In this document: piece by piece, positions 9,328 to 19,126 of the stretch
Layout of the letters: each line of letters begins with the position of its first letter
Position numbering within the stretch: the first letter of the stretch is position 1
NCBI GenBank assembly: GCA_011522845.1
Contig: WTIF01000164.1
Span: 1-35,869, forward strand
Direction of reading: 5' to 3'
DNA from: Deltaproteobacteria bacterium
GTDB taxonomy: Bacteria > SAR324 > NAC60-12
Length of the DNA stretch: 35,869 bases
The notes under the pieces: model-generated
The model's database searches: none
What the model saw: the letters and a program-made list of their open reading frames with translations, nothing else
What the model was told of the DNA's origin: nothing
Made by a program: the position numbers and the translations under genes

Positions 9328-10699
9328 TTTTTTATTTCTCCTGTCACTACCGCTACTGCTCTCTGGCTGTCTGGCAAAAACTGTCTACTACTCCGATCCA
9401 CCCAATTCCGAAGCACTACTGCGCACGTCTGCCTTCTCACTAGAGCGTTTCACAGGACGTCAAGCCGGTTTGTTTCGTGATATATTTATTCAAGAAGTCT
9501 ATCGAATCCCTAATTTTGACTATCTGGATGAAGTAAGCGAGACACAACGCGAATACACCGCCCTGGTTGCAGCAGAGGTTGAAATTTTTTCTGTCCGTGA
9601 TGAAGAAGAGACTCGTGGGAATACCAGAATTAATCTACGATCGCGAAATGTGATGGTTCAGGAGCCTGGTCAAGAAATCGCGATCCCCCGACAGGCTTTT
9701 GAGTTCGAAGAAATTCCCTTCAGTGAACGGGTGATGCATCGCACCTTGGATTTGGAGATTCACTTCTCTTTCCTAAACGCTGGGAGCCGACAAGAGCTGT
9801 ACCAGGGAAATGAAAAGATTTCTTTTCAGCAGAGTTACGTAGGAGAAGCAGAGATTTTAGCAATGCCTCCTGCTGACAGCGAAATGATGCGGCTTGGGCG
9901 CTTGCTTGTGCAGCGTATGTTGGATCGACTGAATCCTGTGCAAAAAAATCGCACTCTTGAACTGGAGGTCGGCACCTCTCCTTTGCCTTGGAGTGGTGAT
10001 ACTGTGGACTTGGGGCATCCGGGAATCCTGCAGGCTAACCGCTATGCTGTCAGTGGAGATTATGACCGTGCGCTGAAAGGCTGGAGTTACGTTGTCTTTG
10101 AGCCTGTATCCTTTGGCGAATCCGAACGTTTCACCTTCGGTAGTGAACTCTACACACGATTACGCCAGGCAAGATTACCCCAAGATACGCTCAAAGCTCT
10201 ATTGCGCTTGTATGGAAAATCCTATTCACTGAAAGAGATAGATCCTGTACTGATTGCCCTGCTAGAACGTCAGGACTTTCAGCGCTACAGCGCGATCATC
10301 AAGTTCTACGCCCGCACCTCGCGGCCTCAAGATGGCCAGAATCTAGCGGCTGCACACTTCAACTTGGGCTCTGTGTATCGATTGCAGCAACGGTGGTCAT
10401 TGGCAGCTTATCATTTTGCACAAGCCAACGCCTATCAGCCAGGAATCAAGTATGCGCAAGCCTGGACCGACATGCAAATAGCCGCTGGCAGCTACAATCC
10501 ACTGGATAATTTGGCAGAAAATACTATCGAAGCCGCAGGGACTACATCGCCACCTGAAGATGCCTTGGTGCAGCCTCGTGCTGCCAGCGCTATCATTCAG
10601 CCTGCCAGCCAACCTGCAGAAATGGAGCCCACTCGTATTGAACCAGTGGAACTGCCCTTTCTTTCTGAAGATCCTGAATTTGGTTTGGAAATCAATTAA
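9254..10699 (+). CDS. Lipoprotein with C-terminal TPR-like region; start uncertain
   Basis: Lipobox [14 protein letters not shown], then a long unbroken frame to 10699. Candidate ATGs at 9248/9254 lie inside the prepilin gene; CTG at 9320 is a possible non-canonical start. ORF track start 9119 is probably too far upstream. Confidence 0.75.
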   Translation: MQLKTPGPSTKTSNWYKPQTTSLTNFLFLLSLPLLLSGCLAKTVYYSDPPNSEALLRTSAFSLERFTGRQAGLFRDIFIQEVYRIPNFDYLDEVSETQREYTALVAAEVEIFSVRDEEETRGNTRINLRSRNVMVQEPGQEIAIPRQAFEFEEIPFSERVMHRTLDLEIHFSFLNAGSRQELYQGNEKISFQQSYVGEAEILAMPPADSEMMRLGRLLVQRMLDRLNPVQKNRTLELEVGTSPLPWSGDTVDLGHPGILQANRYAVSGDYDRALKGWSYVVFEPVSFGESERFTFGSELYTRLRQARLPQDTLKALLRLYGKSYSLKEIDPVLIALLERQDFQRYSAIIKFYARTSRPQDGQNLAAAHFNLGSVYRLQQRWSLAAYHFAQANAYQPGIKYAQAWTDMQIAAGSYNPLDNLAENTIEAAGTTSPPEDALVQPRAASAIIQPASQPAEMEPTRIEPVELPFLSEDPEFGLEIN

Positions 10700-10716
10700 A
10701 TCATCCAAGGAGGAAT

Positions 10717-11922
10717 ATGCGTTACCTGATCCTGTTACTGATAGCGACTCTATGTACGAATTTTACGGCATTGGCACGCGAAATCACAGTGACTGGAGTG
10801 GCAACGATTTATGACGAAAATATTGGTGGTGCACGAACTCAGGCCTTGAAAAACGCACAGCGTGAGGCTGTTGAGCAGGGCGTTGGGGCCTATGTTGATG
10901 CAACAACGCTGACCCAGAATTTTGAGGTCATCCGTGATGAAATCTTCAGTGCTAGTCAAGGATTCATCAGGGAATTTCAAGTCTTGCGTGAAGGGCGCTC
11001 CAGTGGGGGGTCAGCCTACGAAGTGGTGATCCGAGCAGATGTCCAGGATAGCCGAATTGTTGATACTCTGACGGCACTCCGGGTGTTGCACCAGAAAATG
11101 GGCAACAAGCGTGTGATGATCGTGTATGCGCCAACCGATCCGAATGCTTTACCCCGCGACATTGGGCCTGTTAGCACAACCTTGTCTGTGATTCGAGATG
11201 AATTCAACCGCATGGGCTTTCGTGTTTTCAATGAGCAGGCGATGGAAGAGGTTTACCGGACGATTGAACAAGCTGCATTGGTAGATCGCCCCGTAGACAA
11301 CCTGATTGCCCTAGCGTTGGATCAGCAGGCGGAAATCCTCGTACGCTTTGAACTAGTCGGTGGCAAACGAGATCAGCGGGGTGGTGTATTCTATGCGACC
11401 AAGGCGACCGTGAGACTCAGTGTCTACGATGCGAACACAGGCCGACAAATTGCTGACGTAGTCACTTATGGTAAGGAACTCTCCGCTAACCGGCCTGGTT
11501 CCTACGACTGGTTCAACATGCTGGGCAAGGCAGGCACTCGAGCTGGTAAAGATGCTGCTCAGGAAGCTATTGATCGAGTGCTGTCCTACTACCAGAGCAT
11601 TGGCGATATCGGCAACGCCTATCTGCTGGTCTTCCGAAATTACAGTATCGAGGAAGAAGATATGATCCTCGACTATCTTGAAAACACTCCGGGATACCAG
11701 CAACTCAGCGAACTCAAAAACACGAATCGCTACATTGAGATCGAGCTATTCTCTTCTGAGGACAAAAGCCGGCTACGACGTCAGATGCGCCGTGATTTAC
11801 AAGAGAGGAATATTCCTCTGGTAGCCCAAGAAGCTACGGGTAACCGCATCGTCTTCCTCAATCCTCGAGCCCCCGCCATCGAAGAAGTAGCTGCACCAGA
11901 GCAGTTGGAAGTACGCCAGTAG
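10717..11922 (+). CDS. Exported protein with FlgT N-terminal-like domain
   Basis: Signal peptide MRYLILLLIATLCTNFTALA, then REITVTGVATIYDENIGGARTQALKNAQREAVEQGVGAYVDATT..., resembling FlgT_N / LPP20-like proteins; AAGGAGG upstream. Confidence 0.72.
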   Translation: MRYLILLLIATLCTNFTALAREITVTGVATIYDENIGGARTQALKNAQREAVEQGVGAYVDATTLTQNFEVIRDEIFSASQGFIREFQVLREGRSSGGSAYEVVIRADVQDSRIVDTLTALRVLHQKMGNKRVMIVYAPTDPNALPRDIGPVSTTLSVIRDEFNRMGFRVFNEQAMEEVYRTIEQAALVDRPVDNLIALALDQQAEILVRFELVGGKRDQRGGVFYATKATVRLSVYDANTGRQIADVVTYGKELSANRPGSYDWFNMLGKAGTRAGKDAAQEAIDRVLSYYQSIGDIGNAYLLVFRNYSIEEEDMILDYLENTPGYQQLSELKNTNRYIEIELFSSEDKSRLRRQMRRDLQERNIPLVAQEATGNRIVFLNPRAPAIEEVAAPEQLEVRQ

Positions 11923-12036
11923 CTCACCCTATCTTCATTTTGATCGATTTCCTTCTGAATGAGGCGGTAGGGATTTTAGTTTGCAACATCAATCCAGTCC
12001 GCCTAGTTTTTCCCTCATCATCTACAAGCTTTACTC

Positions 12037-12058
12037 ACCGGACTTCGCTATGTCCGGT
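12037..12058 (+). terminator. Hairpin ACCGGAC-ttcgctat-GTCCGGT between the FlgT-like gene and lpd
   Basis: 7-bp perfect stem followed by a pyrimidine-rich stretch (catccacttttctt). Could be a terminator or an lpd leader element. Confidence 0.45.
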
Positions 12059-12090
12059 CATCCACTTTTCTTAGACTTTCTGGAGAACTC

Positions 12091-13494
12091 ATGAGCCAAT
12101 TTGATGTCGTTGTGATTGGCGCAGGACCTGGTGGCTATGTCGCTGCAATTCGTTCATCGCAGCTCGGACTGAAAACTGCCCTGATCGAAAAATCATCCAC
12201 CCTTGGGGGAACCTGCCTCAATGTGGGCTGCATTCCTTCCAAGGCCCTTCTCGATTCAACCGAGCACTACTACAACGCCAAAAATCACTTTGCGACCCAT
12301 GGAATCGATGTCTCAGGACTGAGCCTCAACTGGGACAACATGAAGAAGCGCAAAGACGAGGTAGTTTCTCAGACTTGTGACGGTGTGATGTATCTGATGA
12401 ACAAGAATCAAATCGAGGTGTACCAAGGCCATGGCAGCTTTGTGGATGCCAATACAATTCAAGTTCGCAAGGCAGATGGCGGTACAGAAAATATTCAGAC
12501 GAAAAACACCATCATTGCCACTGGTTCTGAGCCTTCTTCACTGCCCAATGTGCCAATCGACGGTAAACGTATTATCACCTCTACTGAGGCGTTGTCCTTG
12601 CCCAGCGTCCCGGAAACTATGCTCGTGATTGGTGGAGGAATCATTGGTTTGGAAATGGGTTCTGTCTACGCTCGCATGGGTACCAAGGTCGCTGTGATTG
12701 AATTCATGGATCGCCTGATTCCCACCATGGATCTCTCACTGGGTAAGGAAATGCAGAGAATTCTGCGTAAGCTCGGCATCAAGTTTCACCTGAACCACGC
12801 TGTCCAGCAGGCTGTTGCCAGTGATGACAAGGTCGTGGTGACTGCCAAGAATAAAAAGGGTGAAGAAGTGAGCTTTGAGGGTGAATACTGCCTGGTCGCT
12901 GTCGGGCGTAAACCCTTCACAAACAGCTTGGGCCTCGATAAGATCGGCCTGCAAACCGATGAGCGAGGTAGAATCCCTGTCAACGATCAGCTACAGACCA
13001 CCGTACCCGGAGTTTATGGGATTGGTGACGTTATCCGTGGAGCAATGCTGGCACACAAAGCAGAGGAAGAGGGAGTGTTCGCCGCAGAAGTCATTGCTGG
13101 ACAGCGTCCCCACATGAACTATCGGGCAATTCCCAGCGTGCTCTATACCTGGCCAGAAGCCGCAGGTGTTGGCTACACAGAGCAGGAGTTGCAGGAGGCC
13201 GGACGAAGCTTCAAAATTGGTTCCTTCCCATTTAAAGCCTTGGGACGTGCCCGGGCAGCGATGGAAACTGATGGGTTGGTCAAGGTGATTGCTGATCAGG
13301 AAACCGATGAAGTGCTCGGTATCCACATGGTTGGAGCCCGGATCGCAGACCTGATTGCAGAGGCTGTCGTAGCTTTTGAATATCGTTGCAGTGCAGAGGA
13401 TATTGCAAGAATGTCCCACGCTCACCCAACCTTTGCAGAAGCGATCAAGGAAGCTGCTCTGGATGCCACAGACAAGCGAGCGATCCATATTTGA
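12091..13494 (+). CDS. lpd: Dihydrolipoyl dehydrogenase
   Basis: 467 aa; FAD-binding GAGPGGYVAAIR, redox-active GGTCLNVGCIPSKALL, C-terminal HAHPTFAEAIKEAALDA. Confidence 0.96.
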   Translation: MSQFDVVVIGAGPGGYVAAIRSSQLGLKTALIEKSSTLGGTCLNVGCIPSKALLDSTEHYYNAKNHFATHGIDVSGLSLNWDNMKKRKDEVVSQTCDGVMYLMNKNQIEVYQGHGSFVDANTIQVRKADGGTENIQTKNTIIATGSEPSSLPNVPIDGKRIITSTEALSLPSVPETMLVIGGGIIGLEMGSVYARMGTKVAVIEFMDRLIPTMDLSLGKEMQRILRKLGIKFHLNHAVQQAVASDDKVVVTAKNKKGEEVSFEGEYCLVAVGRKPFTNSLGLDKIGLQTDERGRIPVNDQLQTTVPGVYGIGDVIRGAMLAHKAEEEGVFAAEVIAGQRPHMNYRAIPSVLYTWPEAAGVGYTEQELQEAGRSFKIGSFPFKALGRARAAMETDGLVKVIADQETDEVLGIHMVGARIADLIAEAVVAFEYRCSAEDIARMSHAHPTFAEAIKEAALDATDKRAIHI

Positions 13495-13561
13495 TTGATT
13501 ATCCAGACGATCTTTTGGTCGTCTTCCCCCTTTGTCAAGAATGCCGGTTCAAGGAGGCCAA

Positions 13562-16500
13562 ATGCTGCTGTGCCAACGAGCCTTTATCGTGCTCTGTGCC
13601 AGTTATTTGCTGACCCATAGTTGGGCAATTGCACAAGAAAATGAGCAAAGTGAAAAAGCTCTGTCAGAGACCCAGAATGCATTACAGCAGGTTGAGGATG
13701 CGCTTCAGCGTACTGAATCCACAGTACAGGAGGCAGAAACCCAGGCTGCATCTGTACAGTCTGAACTACCAGACACTGCAGCCACTGAAGAGGCCACCAT
13801 TGATCCTGTTGAACTGGCTCGTGATTGGAAAAAAATCTTTGATCAGGCGATGCAGGAATATGAATTTGGAGAACTGGAAAACAGCCTGAACAAGGCTCTA
13901 CAAGCTCGTGAGTTAGCAGATCAACACTTCGGACTGCGAGATGAGCGAACCCTTCGGGCGTATTTACTCCAGGCACTGCTGTATGGAGAACTTGGAGAGC
14001 TGGAAATTGCCAATGAACTCTACCAGGAAACTCTGGTCATCGCCATGGAGCAGCAGGGAACCAACTCCAACATCGTGTTGCAGATTCTTGATCAGTACGG
14101 TGGATTCTTTGCCGAGTTGGGTGAATACGAAATGGCCGATGTCGTTTATGAAAAAGCCTATCTTTTATCTACTGAAGCCTTGGGAGCACAGGATCCCCGA
14201 ACCACTCTGCGCTTACAAACCTTGGCAAACAATGATGCGGAATTGCAGCGCTATGAACTGGCAGAGCAGCGCTTACAGGATGCTCAAGCAACCCTTGTGA
14301 CAGCAGTTGGGGCAGAAGCGTTACCCACAATCAATGTCTTGGAAGACCTAGCGCAGCTCTATCAGCGCCAAGGCAAATTACGTCCTGCTCTAGAACCACT
14401 GGAGCAGAGTTATGCCCTACGCACAAAGGTTCAGGGACCGGAGGAGACACAGACGCTGGAAACCAAGGAACGATTGGCAGAGTTGTATCGACAGTTGGGA
14501 CGTCTCGACGAAGCCGAGCCAATGTTCCTGGAAGTGATCGCAACAGCAGAGCAACTGCTTGGAATTGCAGATCCACTAGTCATCGACGCAAAAAGTCATC
14601 TTGCTCAACTCTACGAAAATACGAATAACTTTGTTGCATCCCTTCGCTATTACCAAGAAGTCTACGAAATCGACCAACAAATTCTTGGTGATGCCCATCC
14701 AAACACAGCAGGTGATCTGAACAATCTGGCTGGCATTTACCGTCGACTTGGCCAGTTGCAGCAATCTGAAGCCACCTATCGGCAGGCACTGCAAGCAATG
14801 AGCGCTGCACTTGGTGAAGGCGCACCTCAGACCATCTCTATCATGAACAACTTGGCTCTTGTTCTAGAAAGCCAAGGACTCTATGACGAAGCAGAACCAC
14901 TCTACCAGAAAGCACTAGCCCTTTCCCAAGTGGAGCAAGGTACAGAGCACCCAACCTCACTGGCGCTCAACAACAACATTGCCATGCTCTATGAAGCACA
15001 GGGAGACTTCAGCCGAGCGGAGCGGACCTATCAGCAAGTCATTGAGCTCAACAAGAAGGTCTTCGGTCCAACTCATCCAAATACGGTTGCCAGCATTAAC
15101 AACTTGGCCTACCTCTACCTGATTGACCAAAAACCAGAACAAGCAGAAACCAATTTTCTCGAAGCTTACGAAATCTGGAAGGAACTCTACGGAGAAAAGC
15201 ACCAGGACACACTCAAGGCGCTTAACAATAGTGGCCGAGTTCAAACACAACTTGGCGAACTGGACCAAGCAGAAGAAACTCTGATTCGCGCCCTTGAACT
15301 GCGTACTGAACTATTCGGAGGGCAGGAACATGAAGATGTGCTACGCAGTATGAATGATCTCGCCTTGCTCTACGCTGAACAAGGTCGTGAAGACGAGGCT
15401 TTGGAACTTTTCCAGGAAACACTTGAGCTACAAGGCCAAGTCCTTGGAGAATTGCATCCTTACACCTTCGAAACTTTGAATAATCTGGCCAATCTCCAAC
15501 AGGAGATGGGAGACCTGGATGATGCCTATGAAACACGGCAGCTGGGCTATCAGCGACGTAACGAATTTCTGAACCGAATCCTCTGGGTAGCTGGTGACAA
15601 TACTCGTCAGTCCTATATCAATCTCTATCGTCCTGAGTTAGATGCTTACATTCGGTTGCTGATTGAATTAGATGACGAACGCACTGCTCGAGATATTTTT
15701 GATATCAGCCTCCGGCGCAAGGGACTGCTACTGAAGATTACCAGTGAAACTCAGCAGGTAGTTCAGATGGCAGACTCTCCCGAGTTGCAAGTTATCACGG
15801 AAGAGTTAACCGCTGCCCGCAAGGAGTTGGCTGCCTTGACACTCTCTGGTCCTACTCCGGAAACTCGTAACAACTTTCCTCAGTTGATCAACGATCTCGA
15901 AAATAAGGTCAACAGCCTTCAACTACGTCTAGGAGAAGCGAGCGCTGTCTTTCGGCAGGCAATTCAGCAGGTCAGTGTTGAAGATGTGCTTGATGCTGTC
16001 GGTGAGGAACACGCACTGGCTGATTTTTTCGCCTATCGTGATGAAAATGATGAGTGGTCACTCTGTGTCATCATCCTGAATGATGGTGAACTCTATTTCT
16101 ACAATTACGAGGAAATGGAGCCATTCAAAGACATGATCATGGAGTTGCGTGACTACATGATGGACGTCACTGTCATTGAGGATGATATCAAACCGATTGC
16201 CCAGGAACTCTATGAACCCCTCTGGGATCCAATCACTGAATTCCTGGAAGACAAAGATTCGATCTTCCTGATCCCGGACAGCGTGCTGAATGTGTTGCCC
16301 TTTGACGCATTGGTTGATTTTGAGGACCAGTATCTGATTGAGACCCTGAATCTGCGGTTAATCAGTTCTGCTCGAGATTTGGTCATCGATCCGCTGGAAC
16401 CTGCTGAGGGCGATGTGCTCATCATTGCGGGCCCAGACTATGATTCCGATGAGATCAGCAACTCTCCAGAAGCTCGTATGGTTGCTTCCAGTAAGCGCTC

Positions 16501-17236
16501 GGCAACAGTAAACTCTGGCATTCGCATGGGTAACGGTCTGCGCGGACTAAACTTCAGTCCTCTTCCTGGAGCTGAGAAGGAAGGTGAAGTGATTGAAGAA
16601 GTTGTGGGCGACAAGGAGCGTAGTACAACCTTTGTCACTCGGGCTGCCGCTGAAGAGAAAGAGTTACGTAGTTACAATGCTGAGAAGGTTCCTGAAATTC
16701 TTCATATTGCGACTCATGGTTTTTTTCTGAAAGAACAGGAACGTCTGGCCAAGCGCATCATGGGCATGCAGCGTGGTAGTCAAAATCCAATCCCACCTCC
16801 AGCAGATAACCCCTTGTTACGCGCTGGCTTGGCCTTCGCCGGTTTGAATCCGAATGCTCCGCTGTTGGGTGAAATCGATACGGACAATGACGGAGTTTTG
16901 ACTGCGATGGAGGTACTCAGCCTAAACTTGACTGGTACTCGACTTGTCATTCTATCCGCTTGTGAGACGGGCCTCGGTGAGATTCATGAAGGTGAAGGGG
17001 TCTATGGTCTACGCCGCTCCTTTCAGGAAGCTGGTGTCGACTCCGTAATCAATTCCTTTTGGGAAGTCTCTGACGATGGTACTCAGCTTCTGATGACCAA
17101 GTTCTACGACAAATACCTGGATGGTATTCCCCCACGGGAAGCCATGCGAGAGGCTCGTCTTGAAATGGTCGAGGACTTCCGCTGGAGCAGCCCTTTCTAT
17201 TGGGGTGCTTTCGCCATGGTTGGTCGTCGCGAATAG
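13562..17236 (+). CDS. Exported TPR-CHAT domain protein (caspase/separase-clan peptidase-like)
   Basis: AAGGAGG at 13551-13557 supports ATG at 13562. Signal peptide MLLCQRAFIVLCASYLLTHSWAIAQ; tandem kinesin-light-chain-type TPRs; C-terminal CHAT with HIATHGFF, LSACETGLGEIHEGEGVYGLRRSFQEAG and SPFYWGAFAMVG. Confidence 0.93.
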   Translation: MLLCQRAFIVLCASYLLTHSWAIAQENEQSEKALSETQNALQQVEDALQRTESTVQEAETQAASVQSELPDTAATEEATIDPVELARDWKKIFDQAMQEYEFGELENSLNKALQARELADQHFGLRDERTLRAYLLQALLYGELGELEIANELYQETLVIAMEQQGTNSNIVLQILDQYGGFFAELGEYEMADVVYEKAYLLSTEALGAQDPRTTLRLQTLANNDAELQRYELAEQRLQDAQATLVTAVGAEALPTINVLEDLAQLYQRQGKLRPALEPLEQSYALRTKVQGPEETQTLETKERLAELYRQLGRLDEAEPMFLEVIATAEQLLGIADPLVIDAKSHLAQLYENTNNFVASLRYYQEVYEIDQQILGDAHPNTAGDLNNLAGIYRRLGQLQQSEATYRQALQAMSAALGEGAPQTISIMNNLALVLESQGLYDEAEPLYQKALALSQVEQGTEHPTSLALNNNIAMLYEAQGDFSRAERTYQQVIELNKKVFGPTHPNTVASINNLAYLYLIDQKPEQAETNFLEAYEIWKELYGEKHQDTLKALNNSGRVQTQLGELDQAEETLIRALELRTELFGGQEHEDVLRSMNDLALLYAEQGREDEALELFQETLELQGQVLGELHPYTFETLNNLANLQQEMGDLDDAYETRQLGYQRRNEFLNRILWVAGDNTRQSYINLYRPELDAYIRLLIELDDERTARDIFDISLRRKGLLLKITSETQQVVQMADSPELQVITEELTAARKELAALTLSGPTPETRNNFPQLINDLENKVNSLQLRLGEASAVFRQAIQQVSVEDVLDAVGEEHALADFFAYRDENDEWSLCVIILNDGELYFYNYEEMEPFKDMIMELRDYMMDVTVIEDDIKPIAQELYEPLWDPITEFLEDKDSIFLIPDSVLNVLPFDALVDFEDQYLIETLNLRLISSARDLVIDPLEPAEGDVLIIAGPDYDSDEISNSPEARMVASSKRSATVNSGIRMGNGLRGLNFSPLPGAEKEGEVIEEVVGDKERSTTFVTRAAAEEKELRSYNAEKVPEILHIATHGFFLKEQERLAKRIMGMQRGSQNPIPPPADNPLLRAGLAFAGLNPNAPLLGEIDTDNDGVLTAMEVLSLNLTGTRLVILSACETGLGEIHEGEGVYGLRRSFQEAGVDSVINSFWEVSDDGTQLLMTKFYDKYLDGIPPREAMREARLEMVEDFRWSSPFYWGAFAMVGRRE
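13850..15560 (+). repeat. Tandem TPR-encoding region (~42-aa, ~126-bp units)
   Basis: Recurring xxxHPxTxxxxNNLAxLYxxxGxxxxAExxxxxAL units in the translated protein. Boundaries approximate. Confidence 0.85.
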
Positions 17237-17251
17237 CTCGTCACTTCTAAT

Positions 17252-17280
17252 ACAGGGAGTACCCTCCACTCCCTGTTTTT
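17252..17280 (+). terminator. Rho-independent terminator after the TPR-CHAT gene
   Basis: ACAGGGAGT-accctcc-ACTCCCTGT, 9-bp perfect stem followed by TTTTTCTCTT. Confidence 0.9.
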
Positions 17281-17433
17281 CTCTTCTCAGTCGGCCTCCT
17301 CAGACTCCTGTTGTCATCTTCTACAGTTCACACATCCTGCGACAAAAGGCCAAAAACTTGCTCAAAATGTTGCTGGAAACAGGCAATCCTGTGATTGTCT
17401 GAAGGCATCGCTCAATCATCACTTGGAATCGTA

Positions 17434-18444
17434 ATGCTGCGCTGGATTGGGAGGATATTGCTACTGGGGCTGATTTCCTTTTTGGGACTAAGCTACTGGA
17501 AACTGGAGCAAATTCGTCAACCCATCAAACCTGAAGAAATCCCACGTTGGCAAGTTCGTGAACTTGATACCGAGCAGTGGGAAATCCAATCTATCAGCGA
17601 TCCTGAACGAAAAACCATTGCCTGGTTTCGAGGAAATCCCCGAGGCCTGCGTTGTGACACTTCCATACTACTCACCGGAGTGAAGCAGGGTAAGAATCTG
17701 CTGGATGGAAGCGCTGTCCTCAATGATCCAGCCAACACTGTAGCGATGGAGCACCCGATTCGGGAGTATGTCAGTAAACAGGTCTGGCTGAGCTATGGGG
17801 CTGCTGAATGGTGGAATGTAGGAGAGTTGATTCGTCTGGAAATGCTCCATACTCTTGGTGCCTTACAAGCGCTGCTTCGTCATACCAACGGCTCTCTAGA
17901 CGGAGATGCTCGCTTCACAGAGCAAGTCGTGCTAGCTGGAGGTAGCTTTGGCGCTCCCTTCACTGCGGCTCTCGCCAGCTTGGAGAATGAGAACGTTTCG
18001 GGACTATTGCTGATTTATGCGTTCACAGATTTTGAAGGACTCTTTAACCGTGAGTTTGTCCGTCAAGGCCGCATTCATTACAAAATGCCTTCGGAACCGG
18101 AAGGACTGGTCGCTTGGAGTAAGGATCTTGGACTACGAGCGCTGGCAGGCAGCCTTGCCTGGTTCCTCTCAACGCTTTTAGAATACGGTGAAATGGAAGC
18201 CTATCTACCCAATATTCGGAATACTCCCATCCACTTCATCAATGGTCGTGACGACCGCCTTGCCCCGCAAGCCTCCTACGATCTACTCTGGAGTGCTGCA
18301 CCAGAACCAAAGTCTGAACTCTGGCTGCCAGGAGACCACATCAATCCTGGAGATCCTGTGGCGCTGCTGCAGGTCTCTGAATATATGTACGAATGGGGGA
18401 AGGCTCAAGGTCTGCGAGATTGTGAGGAATTCGACTCCCAATGA
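17434..18444 (+). CDS. Alpha/beta hydrolase-fold protein with N-terminal membrane anchor
   Basis: N-terminal TM (MLRWIGRILLLGLISFLGLSYW); nucleophile elbow LAGGSFGAP; INGRDDRLAP acid region; LPGDHINPG histidine region. ORF track start at 17395 is TTG; ATG at 17434 preferred. Confidence 0.78.
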   Translation: MLRWIGRILLLGLISFLGLSYWKLEQIRQPIKPEEIPRWQVRELDTEQWEIQSISDPERKTIAWFRGNPRGLRCDTSILLTGVKQGKNLLDGSAVLNDPANTVAMEHPIREYVSKQVWLSYGAAEWWNVGELIRLEMLHTLGALQALLRHTNGSLDGDARFTEQVVLAGGSFGAPFTAALASLENENVSGLLLIYAFTDFEGLFNREFVRQGRIHYKMPSEPEGLVAWSKDLGLRALAGSLAWFLSTLLEYGEMEAYLPNIRNTPIHFINGRDDRLAPQASYDLLWSAAPEPKSELWLPGDHINPGDPVALLQVSEYMYEWGKAQGLRDCEEFDSQ

Positions 18445-18921
18445 TCACTGGTCAAGAAATTCACCAGGTAGGGTTGTGAACTGGAGTAGTACACCAGGGT
18501 GACCCTGTGCATCGGGGATGATGGAGAAGGAAAATTCCTGATTACGAAAGACCTGAATTCGGCTTAGTGGTTGTTCTTCCTGAACCCAATTGGTCAGATT
18601 CCAGAAATCAGGACTGAAGCGTGATCCATAATGCACCGAGATTCCTTGCAGTAGGTTGTCCATCAGGGAACGTTGCCAGGAATCTAGGCGTAGTTCAAAA
18701 CCAGAAAATTCACAGTTGCCTGTCTGGTCATCAAATTGGTAGCGGAAGCGCAAGTCCTTCCACATCGGATCAGAGCGTAATTCTGAAAAGCCTTCTCCTT
18801 GACGCAGAGAATCACAGGTTTTGCGTGACTCATCCAGTAGCGAGAGTTCCACAGCAACTACGGGTACAGCGCAAAACTTCAATACACTCATCAAGAGCAC
18901 GAAAGCCCTGCAAATTCTCAT
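18445..18921 (-). CDS. Hypothetical exported protein
   Basis: 158 aa with a signal-like N-terminus (MRICRAFVLLMSVLKFCAVPVVAVE); fits convergently against the hydrolase gene. Confidence 0.6.
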   Translation of the reverse strand: MRICRAFVLLMSVLKFCAVPVVAVELSLLDESRKTCDSLRQGEGFSELRSDPMWKDLRFRYQFDDQTGNCEFSGFELRLDSWQRSLMDNLLQGISVHYGSRFSPDFWNLTNWVQEEQPLSRIQVFRNQEFSFSIIPDAQGHPGVLLQFTTLPGEFLDQ

Positions 18922-19126
18922 TATTCTCCGTCTTGAATATCCAAAAAAGTTGAAAGAACTCCTACATACTCACATCTGGTATTGCCAAGATCTTGACACT
19001 CGGCGACAAAGTAAGGGATAGTACCCTGATTTCCAGAGACGGTCGGTGTTCCCAGAGCACTCATAGTGTCGGCTCTGGTGGAAGTGAATACCACCACTGT
19101 AACCTACTCCCAGCCCCAAGGAGGCT

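Noticed and set aside
13505-13524. Hairpin AGACGA-tcttttgg-TCGTCT after lpd as a terminator
   Set aside because: Only a 6-bp stem and followed by C-rich rather than T-rich sequence; too weak to call.
13584-13976. 130-aa minus-strand ORF and other ORFs antisense to the TPR-CHAT gene (e.g. 14957..15268, 15222..15536)
   Set aside because: Fully antisense to a confident coding gene; composition and lack of known motifs fit shadow ORFs.
13562-17236. Link of the TPR-CHAT protein to a Craspase/type III-E CRISPR system
   Set aside because: No CRISPR repeats, gRAMP or cas genes in the window, and the protein has a signal peptide.
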